From Azospirillum thermophilum (GTDB lineage Bacteria > Pseudomonadota > Alphaproteobacteria > Azospirillales > Azospirillaceae), in the NCBI RefSeq assembly GCF_003130795.1, contig NZ_CP029353.1:2371501-2435500 (forward strand): 64,000 nucleotides of DNA, in the 5' to 3' direction. The notes beneath the pieces are model-generated. The model was not told where the DNA came from. It was given only the letters and a program-made list of their open reading frames with translations, and did not search any database. The stretch's first letter is position 1. Every line of letters begins with the position of its first letter. The translations under genes were made by a program, and so were the position numbers. Below, piece after piece: positions 44,857 to 53,038 of the stretch.

Positions 44857-45663
44857 TCAGGCCGCTCCCGACAGGTGGCGGGAGAGGAACTGGCGGACGC
44901 GGTCGGAGTCGGGGTTGGTCAGCACCTTGTCGGGCGCGCCCTCCTCCTCGATGACGCCCTGGTGGAGGAAGACCACCTTGGACGACACCTCCCGCGCGAA
45001 GCCCATCTCGTGGGTGACGAGAATCATCGTGTTGCCTTCGTCGGCGAGCTGGCGGATCACCCGCAGCACCTCGCCGACCAGCTCGGGATCAAGCGCCGAG
45101 GTCGGCTCGTCGAACAGCATCACCTTGGGCTGCATCGCCAGCGCCCGCGCGATCGCCGCGCGCTGCTGCTGCCCGCCCGACAGCTGCACCGGATAGCTGT
45201 CGGCCTTGGCCAGGATGCCCACCTTGTCCAGCAGCATGCGCGCCCGCTCCACCGCCTCCGCCCGCGGCACGCCCAGAACATGCACCGGCGCCTCGATGAC
45301 GTTCTGCAGCACCGTCATGTGGGTCCACAGGTTGAAGCTCTGGAACACCATGCCCAGGCTGGTGCGGATGCGGTCGACCTGACGGGCATCCGCCGGTACG
45401 GTGGCGCCGGACCGCGTCTTCTTCAGCCCGATCGTCTCGCCGGCGATGGTGATGCGCCCGTCGTCCGGCACCTCCAGCATGTTGATGCAGCGCAGCAACG
45501 TGCTCTTGCCCGACCCCGACGAGCCGATCAGCGTGATGACGTCGCCCTCGCGCGCCGTCAGCGACACCCCCTTGAGGACCTCGAGCTTGCCGAACCTCTT
45601 GTGGACGTCCTCAACCACGACGGCGGCGGGGGCTGAGGGATTGCTCGGCGGATGGCGGTGCAT
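44857..45663 (-). CDS. Basic amino-acid ABC transporter ATPase (HisP-like)
   Basis: 268 residues from ATG 45663; a longer in-frame start at 45753 adds a sequence foreign to the family. Walker A LIGSSGSGKSTLLRCINML, Q-loop FQSFNLWTHMTVLQNV, signature YPVQLSGGQQQRAAIARAL, Walker B KVMLFDEPTSALDPEL and H-loop ILVTHEMGFA. First gene of the transporter cluster, 150 bases before the binding protein. The insert KKTRSGATVPADARQVDRIRTS is typical of HisP. Confidence 0.94.
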   Translation of the reverse strand: MHRHPPSNPSAPAAVVVEDVHKRFGKLEVLKGVSLTAREGDVITLIGSSGSGKSTLLRCINMLEVPDDGRITIAGETIGLKKTRSGATVPADARQVDRIRTSLGMVFQSFNLWTHMTVLQNVIEAPVHVLGVPRAEAVERARMLLDKVGILAKADSYPVQLSGGQQQRAAIARALAMQPKVMLFDEPTSALDPELVGEVLRVIRQLADEGNTMILVTHEMGFAREVSSKVVFLHQGVIEEEGAPDKVLTNPDSDRVRQFLSRHLSGAA

Positions 45664-45771
45664 GCGGAAATCGCGGCCCTGGGTGGTGATACCGACAGGG
45701 CCACAGGCTAGACCCGCTCGCACCCGCTCCGCAACGCGGATCTGCACCGCCACCGCTGGAATTATCCGCCC

Positions 45772-47451
45772 CTACCAGAGCATTAGCACGAGAACCTGCG
45801 GCGCCAGGATGCGCAGGCACATGGCGAGCGGGTAGACGGTGGCGTAGGCCAGCGCCGGCGCCTCCGACGTGGCGGCGGCATTGGCGTAGGCAAGGCCCGG
45901 CGGATTGGTCTGCGCGCCGGCCAGCACGCCGCAGATGGTCAGGAAGTTCAGCCGCAGCAGCCCCCGCGCCAGCAGGCCGGTCAGCACCAGCGGGATCATC
46001 GTCACCAGCACGCCCCAGGCCATCCAGGGCAGGCCGGCGCCGCTCGCCATCGTATCGACGAAGCGGTCGCCCGACGCGATGCCCAGCACCGCCAGGAACA
46101 GCACGATGCCGATCTCGCGCAGCGCCAGGTTGGCGGCCGGCGGCATGAACCAGACGAGCGAGCGGAAATGGCCGAGTCGCGCCAGCAGGATGGCGACGAT
46201 CAGCGGCCCGCCGGCCAGCCCCAGCCGGAGCGGCGCCGGCATGCCCGGCAGGAAGATCGGGATGGAGCCCAGCGCCGCCCCCAGCGTGATGCCGATGAAG
46301 ACGGGGATCATCTCGACCTGCTGCAGCCGGCGTTCGGAGTTGCCGATCAGCCGGGCGACGGCCTTCAGATCCTCCGGCTTGCCGATGACGGTCAGGATGT
46401 CGCCGAACTGCAGCTTCAGCGCCGCGGTCGGCACCAGCTCGACGCCGGAGCGGTTCACCCGGCTGACCACCACCTCGCAGACGCCCTTCAGGTTCAGGGC
46501 GGCGATCGACTTGCCCAGCACCGGATGGGCGGTGACGACGATGCGCTCCCACTTCAGATCGGTGCCCTTGGTGGTCAGCCGCACGTCCGCCTCCTGCCCG
46601 AGCAGCAGCTTCGCCTGTTCCAGCCTCTGCCGCGGCCCGACGACGTGGAGGACGTCGCCGCACCGCAGGACGGTGTCGTCCCGCGGGACCTGCAGCCGGC
46701 CGCCGCGCAGCAGGCGCGAGCAGGCGACGCCCAGGTCGTGCAGCAGGGACACCCTGCCCAGCTCCACCCCCTCCAGCGCCGGGTTGCGGATGGCGATGTC
46801 CATGGTCTCCAGCGCCGCGACCTCCGACCGCCGCTCCGCCTCGAAGGCGCGGGCCTCCTCCTGCGGGTCGATGCGGTAGACGATGCGCACCAGCGCCATG
46901 GCCAGCAGGTTGCCGGCGATGCCGAAGGGATAGGTCACCGCGAAGGCGAGGCCGGGCAGCGCCATCACAGCGGCGTCCGCCCGCACCTCCGTCAGCACCT
47001 GCTGCGAGGCGGCGAGCGCCGGGGCGTTGGTCACGGCCCCTGCGAAGATGCCGAGCGACGAGCCCAGCTCCACCACCCCGGTCACCGCCAGGACCGCCGT
47101 CACCAGGATGCTCGACAGAACCATCAGCAGGGCCAGCCCGTTCAGCGCCAGCCCGGTGCGGCGCAGCGCCGCGAAGAAGCCGGGGCCGACCTGGATGCCG
47201 ATGGTGTAGACGAACAGGATCAGGCCGAAGTCGCGGATGAAGTCCAGCATCTCGGCATTGAAGGTCACCCCCGCCTCGCGGGCGAGGTGCCCGCCGGCGA
47301 TGCCGGTGAACAGGACGCCGCCGATCCCCAGCCCGACCCCGCGGACCTTGATGTGACCCAGCGCCAGCCCGGCCGCCGACACGATGCCGAGCATGAACAC
47401 CACCCGCGCGATGGGCGGCATCGCGTGGAAGACGTCGGCGAAGAAAGACAT
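45772..47451 (-). CDS. AspT/YidE-type putative antiporter with two TrkA-C domains (copy 1)
   Basis: 559 residues from ATG 47451. Two hydrophobic halves of about five to six helices, each with the AspT duplication ([30 protein letters not shown] and [25 protein letters not shown]), flank two RCK_C/TrkA-C domains: ALEGVELGRVSLLHDLGVACSRLLRGG and [47 protein letters not shown]. Family includes the aspartate:alanine antiporter AspT; the substrate here is unknown. A paralogue follows immediately upstream (47557-49238). Confidence 0.87.
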   Translation of the reverse strand: MSFFADVFHAMPPIARVVFMLGIVSAAGLALGHIKVRGVGLGIGGVLFTGIAGGHLAREAGVTFNAEMLDFIRDFGLILFVYTIGIQVGPGFFAALRRTGLALNGLALLMVLSSILVTAVLAVTGVVELGSSLGIFAGAVTNAPALAASQQVLTEVRADAAVMALPGLAFAVTYPFGIAGNLLAMALVRIVYRIDPQEEARAFEAERRSEVAALETMDIAIRNPALEGVELGRVSLLHDLGVACSRLLRGGRLQVPRDDTVLRCGDVLHVVGPRQRLEQAKLLLGQEADVRLTTKGTDLKWERIVVTAHPVLGKSIAALNLKGVCEVVVSRVNRSGVELVPTAALKLQFGDILTVIGKPEDLKAVARLIGNSERRLQQVEMIPVFIGITLGAALGSIPIFLPGMPAPLRLGLAGGPLIVAILLARLGHFRSLVWFMPPAANLALREIGIVLFLAVLGIASGDRFVDTMASGAGLPWMAWGVLVTMIPLVLTGLLARGLLRLNFLTICGVLAGAQTNPPGLAYANAAATSEAPALAYATVYPLAMCLRILAPQVLVLMLW

Positions 47452-47556
47452 GACCAGAACACTCCTCGGAACCACGGGGGCAGCGATCCCTGAACCGCCG
47501 GGGCTTGCAACCGCCCGGTCGGGCGGCATGTTCCCGGGTGCGGAGGCCGGCCGGCG

Positions 47557-49238
47557 CTACCAGAGGAACAGGACGATCAGCTGCGGCGCCAGGATGCGCA
47601 GGAACATCACCAGGGGATAGACGGTGGCGTAGGCCAGCGCAGGCGCTTCGCAAGATGGGCTCATTGCATTCGCGAAGGCAAGGGCCGGGGGTCGGTCATG
47701 CTCCCGGACAAAAGGCCGCATACAGTCAGGTAGTTCAGCTTTAGCACGGCCCGCGCGACGAACCCGACGACCAGGAGCGGAAAAAGCGTGATCAGCGCGC
47801 CGTAGCCGATCCACAGGAGTCCGTCGCCGTTCAGCAGCGTGTCGATGAAGCGGTCGCCGGACAGGAAGCCGACCACCGCCAGGAACAGCACGATGCCGAT
47901 CTCGCGCAGGGCCAGGTTGGCGGCCGGCGGCATGAACCAGACGAGCGGCCCGAGATGGCCGAGTCGCGCCAGCAGGATCGCCATGACCAGCGGCCCGCCG
48001 GCCAGCCCGAGCTTCAGCGGCGCCGGCATGCCCGGCAGGTAGAAGGGGATCGAGCCGAGGATGACGCCGAGCGCGATGCCGAGGAAGACCGGCACGAACT
48101 CCACCTGCTGCAGCCGGCGCGGCGCGTTGCCCAGCAATTGCGCCACCCGCTGCAGGTCGGCCGGCTTGCCGATGGCGGTGACGATGTCGCCGAACTGCAG
48201 ATGCAGGGCCGGGGACGGCACCAGCTCGACGCCCGCCCGGTTCACCCGGCTGACCACCACATCGTAGGAGTCGGCGAGGTCGAGCTGCGCGATCGTCTTG
48301 CCCAGCACCGCCTTGCTGGTGATGACCAGCCGGTCCCAGCGCACGTCGGTGCCCTTGGTGGTCAGCGTCATTGTCGACACCTCGCCGAGGAAGGCGGCCA
48401 GCCGCTCCAGCTTCTGCCGCGGCCCGACGAGATGGAAGCTGTCGCCCTCGCGGATCTCCGTGTCGGGATGGGGCACGCAGAGCTGCCCGTCGCGCCGCAT
48501 GCGCGAGGCGACGATGCCGAGGTCGCCGAACAGGTGGACGTCGCGGAGCGCCATGCCGAACACCGTCGGGTTGCGCACCACGACGTCCAGCGTCTCCAGA
48601 TTCTCCACCTCCGCCTTGCGGCGGCGCTCGAACGACTCGGCCTCGGCCGCCGGGTCGATCCGCAGGACCGCACGGACCAGCATCATGGTGATCAGGATGC
48701 CGACGACGCCGAAGGGATAGGCGATGGCGTAGCCGAGGCTGGTGGTCTCCACCGCCGCGGCCGGCGCCCCCACCTCGCGCAGGATCTGCTGGGCAGCACC
48801 CAGCGACGGGGTATTGGTGACCGCGCCGGAAAAGAGGCCGAGCACCGCCGGCAGCGGCACGCCGGCCACCAGATGGATCAGCACCGTCACCAGGACGCCG
48901 AGCAGGACGAGGCTCGCCGCCAGCAGGTTCAGCGTCAGGCCGCTGCGTCGCAGCGCCGCGAAGAAGCCGGGGCCGACCTGGACGCCGATGGTGTAGACGA
49001 ACAGGATCAGCCCGAATTCCCGCAGGAAATGCAGGACATGGACGTCCAGCGTCACCCCGGCGAGGCTGGCGGCGTGGCCGGCCGCGATCCCCATGAACAG
49101 CACGCCGCCGATCCCCAGCTCCACCCGGCCGAGCTTCACCTGCCCCAGCGCCAGCCCGCCCGCGGCGATCAGGCTCAGCATCAGCATGATGCGGGCGATC
49201 TCGGGCAGCCCGTCGAAGAGGGAGACCAGCATGCTCAT
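47557..49238 (-). CDS. AspT/YidE-type putative antiporter, copy 2 (frame broken near the end)
   Basis: About 560 residues after restoring one base. Same domain plan as copy 1: [21 protein letters not shown] and [20 protein letters not shown] in the first membrane half, TrkA-C domains with [25 protein letters not shown] and [23 protein letters not shown], then the second half. The frame breaks at the G-run 47687-47691 after [10 protein letters not shown]. The continuation [36 protein letters not shown] is intact to 47557 and aligns with the end of copy 1. Tandem duplication of transporter genes, clearly diverged. Confidence 0.86.
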
Positions 49239-49660
49239 GGCTCATCCGATCGATTGTCAGCGGCCGGAAGAGTGGGCAAGGCAACAATCCATGCCATTGA
49301 TCCAGGACAACCGGCCGGGGCCGGACCACCCCTTTTTTGCGACCGGCGGCTGACCGGCCGCTCGCAAGCCCATCAAAATTTCGCCACTTTCTCCCCGTAT
49401 CTCTCAAGGCAACCAAGAAAACCCCTTGTGACACACCAGTACCGGAACCCCTTGAGCCGACCTTCCAACGGGATGCCAAAGACCCCCGGTATCCCGCCAG
49501 CCAGACCCCGGCTGGACAATGCGGCCATCGCGAGAACCCCCTCGCGCTGGCCGTTTTCTTTTGTGCCGCCCGCCGCTTCTTTTTGCCGACCGGGCGCCGC
49601 GGCCGTGCTATAGCAGCGCTTCCCGCCCCGCCCGCCACCGAAGCCTGCGATCCCCTGCCC
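49239..49660. other. 422-base divergent intergenic region
   Basis: No gene is supported here between the second antiporter (read left from 49238) and ccmA (read right from 49661). It is less GC-rich than the flanks. Features seen: an imperfect palindrome TTGCGA (49337-49342)/TCGCAA (49362-49367) with partly complementary GC-rich interior, and TATAGC about 50 bases before ccmA as a possible -10 box without a good -35. A frame open through this region into ccmA lacks family resemblance. Confidence 0.6.
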
Positions 49661-50317
49661 ATGCCCGTCTTCGCCGGAACCGAGCTGACCTGCCTGCGCG
49701 GCGACCGGCTGGTCTTCACCGGCCTCGACTTCCAGGTGGCGCCGGGCGACGCGCTGGTGCTGCTCGGCCCCAACGGCAGCGGCAAGTCCAGCCTGCTGCG
49801 CGTGATGGCCGGCCTGCTGCGGCCGGTCGCCGGGCTGCTGAGCTGGGATGGCGTGCCGGTCGCCGAGGAGCCGGACGGACACCGGGCCCGGGTGCGCTAC
49901 GTCGGCCATCTCGATGCCGTGAAGCCGGTGCTGACCGCGGCGGAGAATCTCGCCTTCTGGGCGGCGATCGGCGGCGCCGCCGATCCGCAGGCCAACGCGC
50001 TGGCCGCGCTGGACCGGCTGGGCGTGCCGCACATCGCCGGCGTGCCGGGGCGCTACCTGTCGGCCGGGCAGAAGCGGCGGCTGAACCTCGCCCGACTGCT
50101 GGCGGCCCCTGCGGATCTCTGGCTGCTCGACGAGCCGACGGTGGCGCTCGACCGCGCGGCCATCGCCCTGTTCGAGGGGCTGGTGGCGGAGCACCGGGCC
50201 GGCGGCGGCATGGTGGTGCTGTCCACCCATACCGACATCGCGGCTCCGGGCGGGCGGGAACTGCATCTGGACGACTTCACCCCGGTCTACGACGACGAGA
50301 GCGGAGAGGCCGCATGA
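49661..50317 (+). CDS. ccmA: Haem exporter ATPase CcmA
   Basis: 218 residues from ATG 49661, selected over far-upstream starts because the family begins with this strand ([23 protein letters not shown]). Walker [21 protein letters not shown], the CcmA-specific [21 protein letters not shown], signature [17 protein letters not shown] and Walker [13 protein letters not shown]. It powers release of holo-CcmE from CcmC. The stop overlaps the ccmB start (ATGA). Confidence 0.94.
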   Translation: MPVFAGTELTCLRGDRLVFTGLDFQVAPGDALVLLGPNGSGKSSLLRVMAGLLRPVAGLLSWDGVPVAEEPDGHRARVRYVGHLDAVKPVLTAAENLAFWAAIGGAADPQANALAALDRLGVPHIAGVPGRYLSAGQKRRLNLARLLAAPADLWLLDEPTVALDRAAIALFEGLVAEHRAGGGMVVLSTHTDIAAPGGRELHLDDFTPVYDDESGEAA

Positions 50318-50979
50318 CCCGGTTCCTGCGTCTGGTCGGGCGCGACCTGCGGCTGGCGCTGCGCCAGGGTTCCGACGCCACCATCGCCGTGATGTTCTTC
50401 GTGCTGTGCGTCGTGCTGTTCCCCTTCGGCGTCGGGCCGGAGCCGAACATCCTCGCCCGCATCTCGGCCGGCGTGATCTGGGTTGCGGCCCTGCTCGCCT
50501 CGCTGCTGTCGCTGGAGCGGCTGTTCCAGGCCGATTACGAAGACGGCTCGCTGGAGCTGCTGTCGCTCTCCACCCTGCCGCTGGAGGCGATGGTGCTGGC
50601 CAAGACGCTGGCCCACTGGCTGGTCACCGGCGTGCCGCTGATCGTCGCCGCCCCGCTGCTGGCGGTGCTGCTGAACATGGAGGCGGCGGGCTTCGGCGTG
50701 CTCGTGCTGACGCTGGCGCTCGGCACGCCGATCCTCAGCCTGATCGGCGCCATCGGGGCGGCGCTGACGCTGGGGGCGCGGCGCGGCGGCGTGCTGCTGT
50801 CGCTGCTGATCCTGCCGCTCTACATCCCCGTGCTGATCTTCGGGGCGGGAGCCATCGACGCCGCCATCAACGGGCTGACGCCGCGGCCCCACCTGCTGCT
50901 GCTGGCCGGCATCCTGGCCGCCGCCCTGCCGCTCGCCCCCTGGGCCAGCGCCGCGGCCCTGCGGCAGGCGGTGGAGTAG
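50314..50979 (+). CDS. ccmB: Haem exporter permease CcmB
   Basis: 221 residues, six membrane helices. RFLRLVGRDLRLALRQGSDATIAVMFFVLCVVLFPFGVGPE at the N-terminus, then LLSLERLFQADYEDGSLELLSLSTLPLEAMVLAKTLAHWL and RRGGVLLSLLILPLYIPVLIFG, all CcmB signatures. With CcmA it forms the ABC part of the CcmABCD complex. The ccmCDEFGHI genes lie about 13 kb away in the opposite orientation. It is convergent, six bases from the next gene. Confidence 0.95.
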   Translation: MTRFLRLVGRDLRLALRQGSDATIAVMFFVLCVVLFPFGVGPEPNILARISAGVIWVAALLASLLSLERLFQADYEDGSLELLSLSTLPLEAMVLAKTLAHWLVTGVPLIVAAPLLAVLLNMEAAGFGVLVLTLALGTPILSLIGAIGAALTLGARRGGVLLSLLILPLYIPVLIFGAGAIDAAINGLTPRPHLLLLAGILAAALPLAPWASAAALRQAVE

Positions 50980-50985
50980 CGGGGC

Positions 50986-51597
50986 TCACGTCGCGAGCGC
51001 GTCGGCCACCCGCCGGCGCAGCGCCGGGATCAGTTCCTCCTCGAACCACGGGTTCTTCTTCAGCCAGGCCGTGTTGCGCCAGCTCGGGTGCGGCAGCGGG
51101 ATGAGGTCCGGGGCATAGTCGCGCCAGGCCGCCACCGTCCCGGTCATCGTCGGCCGGCGCCGGTCGCCGAGATAATAGGCCTGGGCATACTGCCCGATCA
51201 GCAGGGTCAGCCGGACCGCCGGCAGGGCGGCGCGCAGCCGCGGGTGCCAGAGCGGCGCGCATTCCGGCCGCGGCGGGTAGTCGCCGCCCTTGGGCGCCGT
51301 GCCGGGATAGCACAGCCCCATCGGCACGATGGCGATCCGGTTCTCGTCATAGAAGGACTCCGGGGGCATCGCCAGCCACTGGCGCAGCCGGTTGCCCGAG
51401 GGGTCGTTCCACGGGATGCCGGTGGCATGGACCCGCGCGCCCGGCGCCTGCCCGACGATCAGCAGCCGGGCCGCCGGGGTGCCGCGCAGCACCGGCCGGC
51501 AGCCGTGCGGCAGATGCGCGGCGCACAGCGTGCAGGCGCGCGCCGCCGCCGCCAGCTCGGGAAAGGGCAGGTCGGGGGACGGGTCCGGACGGGTCAC
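50986..51597 (-). CDS. Uracil-DNA glycosylase superfamily protein
   Basis: 203 residues from a GTG at 51597 overlapping the sirtuin stop (GTGA). CTLCAAHLPHGCRPVLRG near the N-terminus, the superfamily motif ARLLIVGQAPGARVHATGIPWNDPSGNRLRQWL, LTLLIGQYAQAYYLG in the middle and LPHPSWRNTAWLKKNPWFEEELIPALR for the second catalytic segment. Some Cys remain, but the four-Cys iron-sulfur pattern of family 4 is not complete. Whether it excises uracil is unproven; members of this subgroup are mostly uncharacterised. Confidence 0.82.
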   Translation of the reverse strand: MTRPDPSPDLPFPELAAAARACTLCAAHLPHGCRPVLRGTPAARLLIVGQAPGARVHATGIPWNDPSGNRLRQWLAMPPESFYDENRIAIVPMGLCYPGTAPKGGDYPPRPECAPLWHPRLRAALPAVRLTLLIGQYAQAYYLGDRRRPTMTGTVAAWRDYAPDLIPLPHPSWRNTAWLKKNPWFEEELIPALRRRVADALAT

Positions 51598-52334
51598 GCG
51601 AGCGCCAGCAGCTCGCGCACGAAGGCGGGCACCACCTCGGTCGCCGGGCCGTGCACCGCCTGATCGAAGTAGGAGACGCCCTCCGACGGCTCCAGGTTCA
51701 GCTCCACCGTATGGGCGCCGGCCGAGGCGGCCTGGGCGACGAAGCCGGCGGCGGGATAGACATGGCCCGAGGTGCCGATCGACAGGAACAGGTCGGCATC
51801 GGCCAGCGCCGTCTGGATCCGCTCCATATGATAGGGCATCTCGCCGAACCACACGATGTCCGGCCGCATCCCGCCCTTGCGTCCGCAGGACAGGCAGTGG
51901 TCGTCCACCGACAGGTCGTGGGTGCAGGGCTGCACGGTCCGGCAGTGCTGGCAGAAGGCCTTCAGCAGCTCGCCATGCATGTGCAGCAGGGTCCGGCTGC
52001 CGGCCCGCTCGTGCAGGTCGTCGATGTTCTGGGTGACCAGCAGGACCTTGCCCCTCCAGGAACGCTCCAGCTCCGCCAGCGCCAGATGGGCTGCGTTGGG
52101 CTGCACCGCCGGGTCGAAGAGGCCGCGGCGGCGGTCGTTGTAGAACTGGTGGACCAGGGACGGATTGCGCCGGAAGCCCTGCGGGGTGGCGACGTCGTCC
52201 AGGTCGTAGCGCGCCCAGATGCCGTCGGCGCAGCGGAAGGTGTCGATCCCCGACTCCTTCGAGATTCCCGCCCCGGTCAGGATGACGATGGAATCGGTCG
52301 GCTTGAGGCGGACGGACAGCGGCATGACGGGCAC
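51594..52334 (-). CDS. cobB: NAD-dependent protein deacylase, Sir2 family
   Basis: 246 residues (ATG 52334; ATG 52325 is an alternative). NAD-binding ILTGAGISKESGIDTFRCADGIW, TQNIDDLHERAGSRTLLHMHGEL with the catalytic His, a Cys4 zinc site (FCQHC and CLSCG) and IGTSGHVYPAAGFVAQA. FYNDRR fits the YxxR pocket of class III sirtuins such as SIRT5 and CobB, which remove succinyl as well as acetyl groups. Translationally coupled to the following glycosylase-family gene. Confidence 0.9.
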   Translation of the reverse strand: MPVMPLSVRLKPTDSIVILTGAGISKESGIDTFRCADGIWARYDLDDVATPQGFRRNPSLVHQFYNDRRRGLFDPAVQPNAAHLALAELERSWRGKVLLVTQNIDDLHERAGSRTLLHMHGELLKAFCQHCRTVQPCTHDLSVDDHCLSCGRKGGMRPDIVWFGEMPYHMERIQTALADADLFLSIGTSGHVYPAAGFVAQAASAGAHTVELNLEPSEGVSYFDQAVHGPATEVVPAFVRELLALA

Positions 52335-52417
52335 TCTGGCTGTTGGCGGACGGCGGACAGGACTGCTAGATCATCCCCGGGCGACGGAAAGACAATGGAC
52401 AACATCGGGGGGCAGGC

Positions 52418-52897
52418 GTGATCAGGGTGCTGTTCGTGTGCACGGGAAACATCTGCCGTTCCCCCACCGCCGAAGGGGTGTTCCGCCACCTCGTCCGCCA
52501 GGCCGGGCTGGAGGGGCTCATCGAAGCCGACTCGGCAGGCACCCACGGCTACCACAGCGGGGAACCGCCGGACCCGCGCAGCATCCTGGCCGCCAGGGAA
52601 CGCGGGATCGACCTGTCCGACCTGCGCGCCCGGACGGTGCGGCCGGCCGATTTCGCGGCCTTCGACTATGTGCTGGCGATGGACCGCGGGCATCTCGCCC
52701 ATCTCCGCCGCATGGCGCCGCCGGCTCCGGCCGCCACCGTGGCCCTCTTCCTCGACTATGCGCCTGCGGCACCGAGGCGCGAGGTTCCCGATCCCTATTA
52801 CGGCGACGGCCCCGGCTTCCTGGAGGTGCTGGATCTCTGCGGCCTCGGCGCGCGCGGGCTGCTCGACCACATCCGGCGGGAGCGGCTGGCGCAGTGA
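52418..52897 (+). CDS. Low molecular weight protein-tyrosine phosphatase
   Basis: 159 residues from a GTG at 52418. The active-site loop VLFVCTGNICRSPTAEGVFRHL lies at residues 4-25, followed by DSAGTHGYHSGEPPDPRS and the general acid in VPDPYYGDGPGFLEVLDLC. Cytosolic; it dephosphorylates phosphotyrosine or phosphoarginine, and in some bacteria controls exopolysaccharide export kinases. No such kinase is adjacent. It is divergent from the sirtuin. Confidence 0.93.
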   Translation: MIRVLFVCTGNICRSPTAEGVFRHLVRQAGLEGLIEADSAGTHGYHSGEPPDPRSILAARERGIDLSDLRARTVRPADFAAFDYVLAMDRGHLAHLRRMAPPAPAATVALFLDYAPAAPRREVPDPYYGDGPGFLEVLDLCGLGARGLLDHIRRERLAQ

Positions 52898-53038
52898 CGG
52901 GCGGCAGTGTCGGGGAGGCGGTGTGAGGGAGGCGGTGTGACCATTCTGGTCCGCCGGTCGCGGCAAGGGATGTCCTCCGCTATAAGGGTCGGCCGGCGCC
53001 CCCGCCCCCACTCTTAGGGACAGGGTCGCATCAGACGA

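Noticed and set aside
49337..49660. Upstream extension of ccmA (in-frame from 49337)
   Set aside because: The added 108 residues have no resemblance to the ABC family and span the divergent control region.
52913..52940. Twofold 14-bp direct repeat GGGAGGCGGTGTGA after the phosphatase gene
   Set aside because: Only two short copies, no adjoining structure or mobile-element feature; likely simple slippage.
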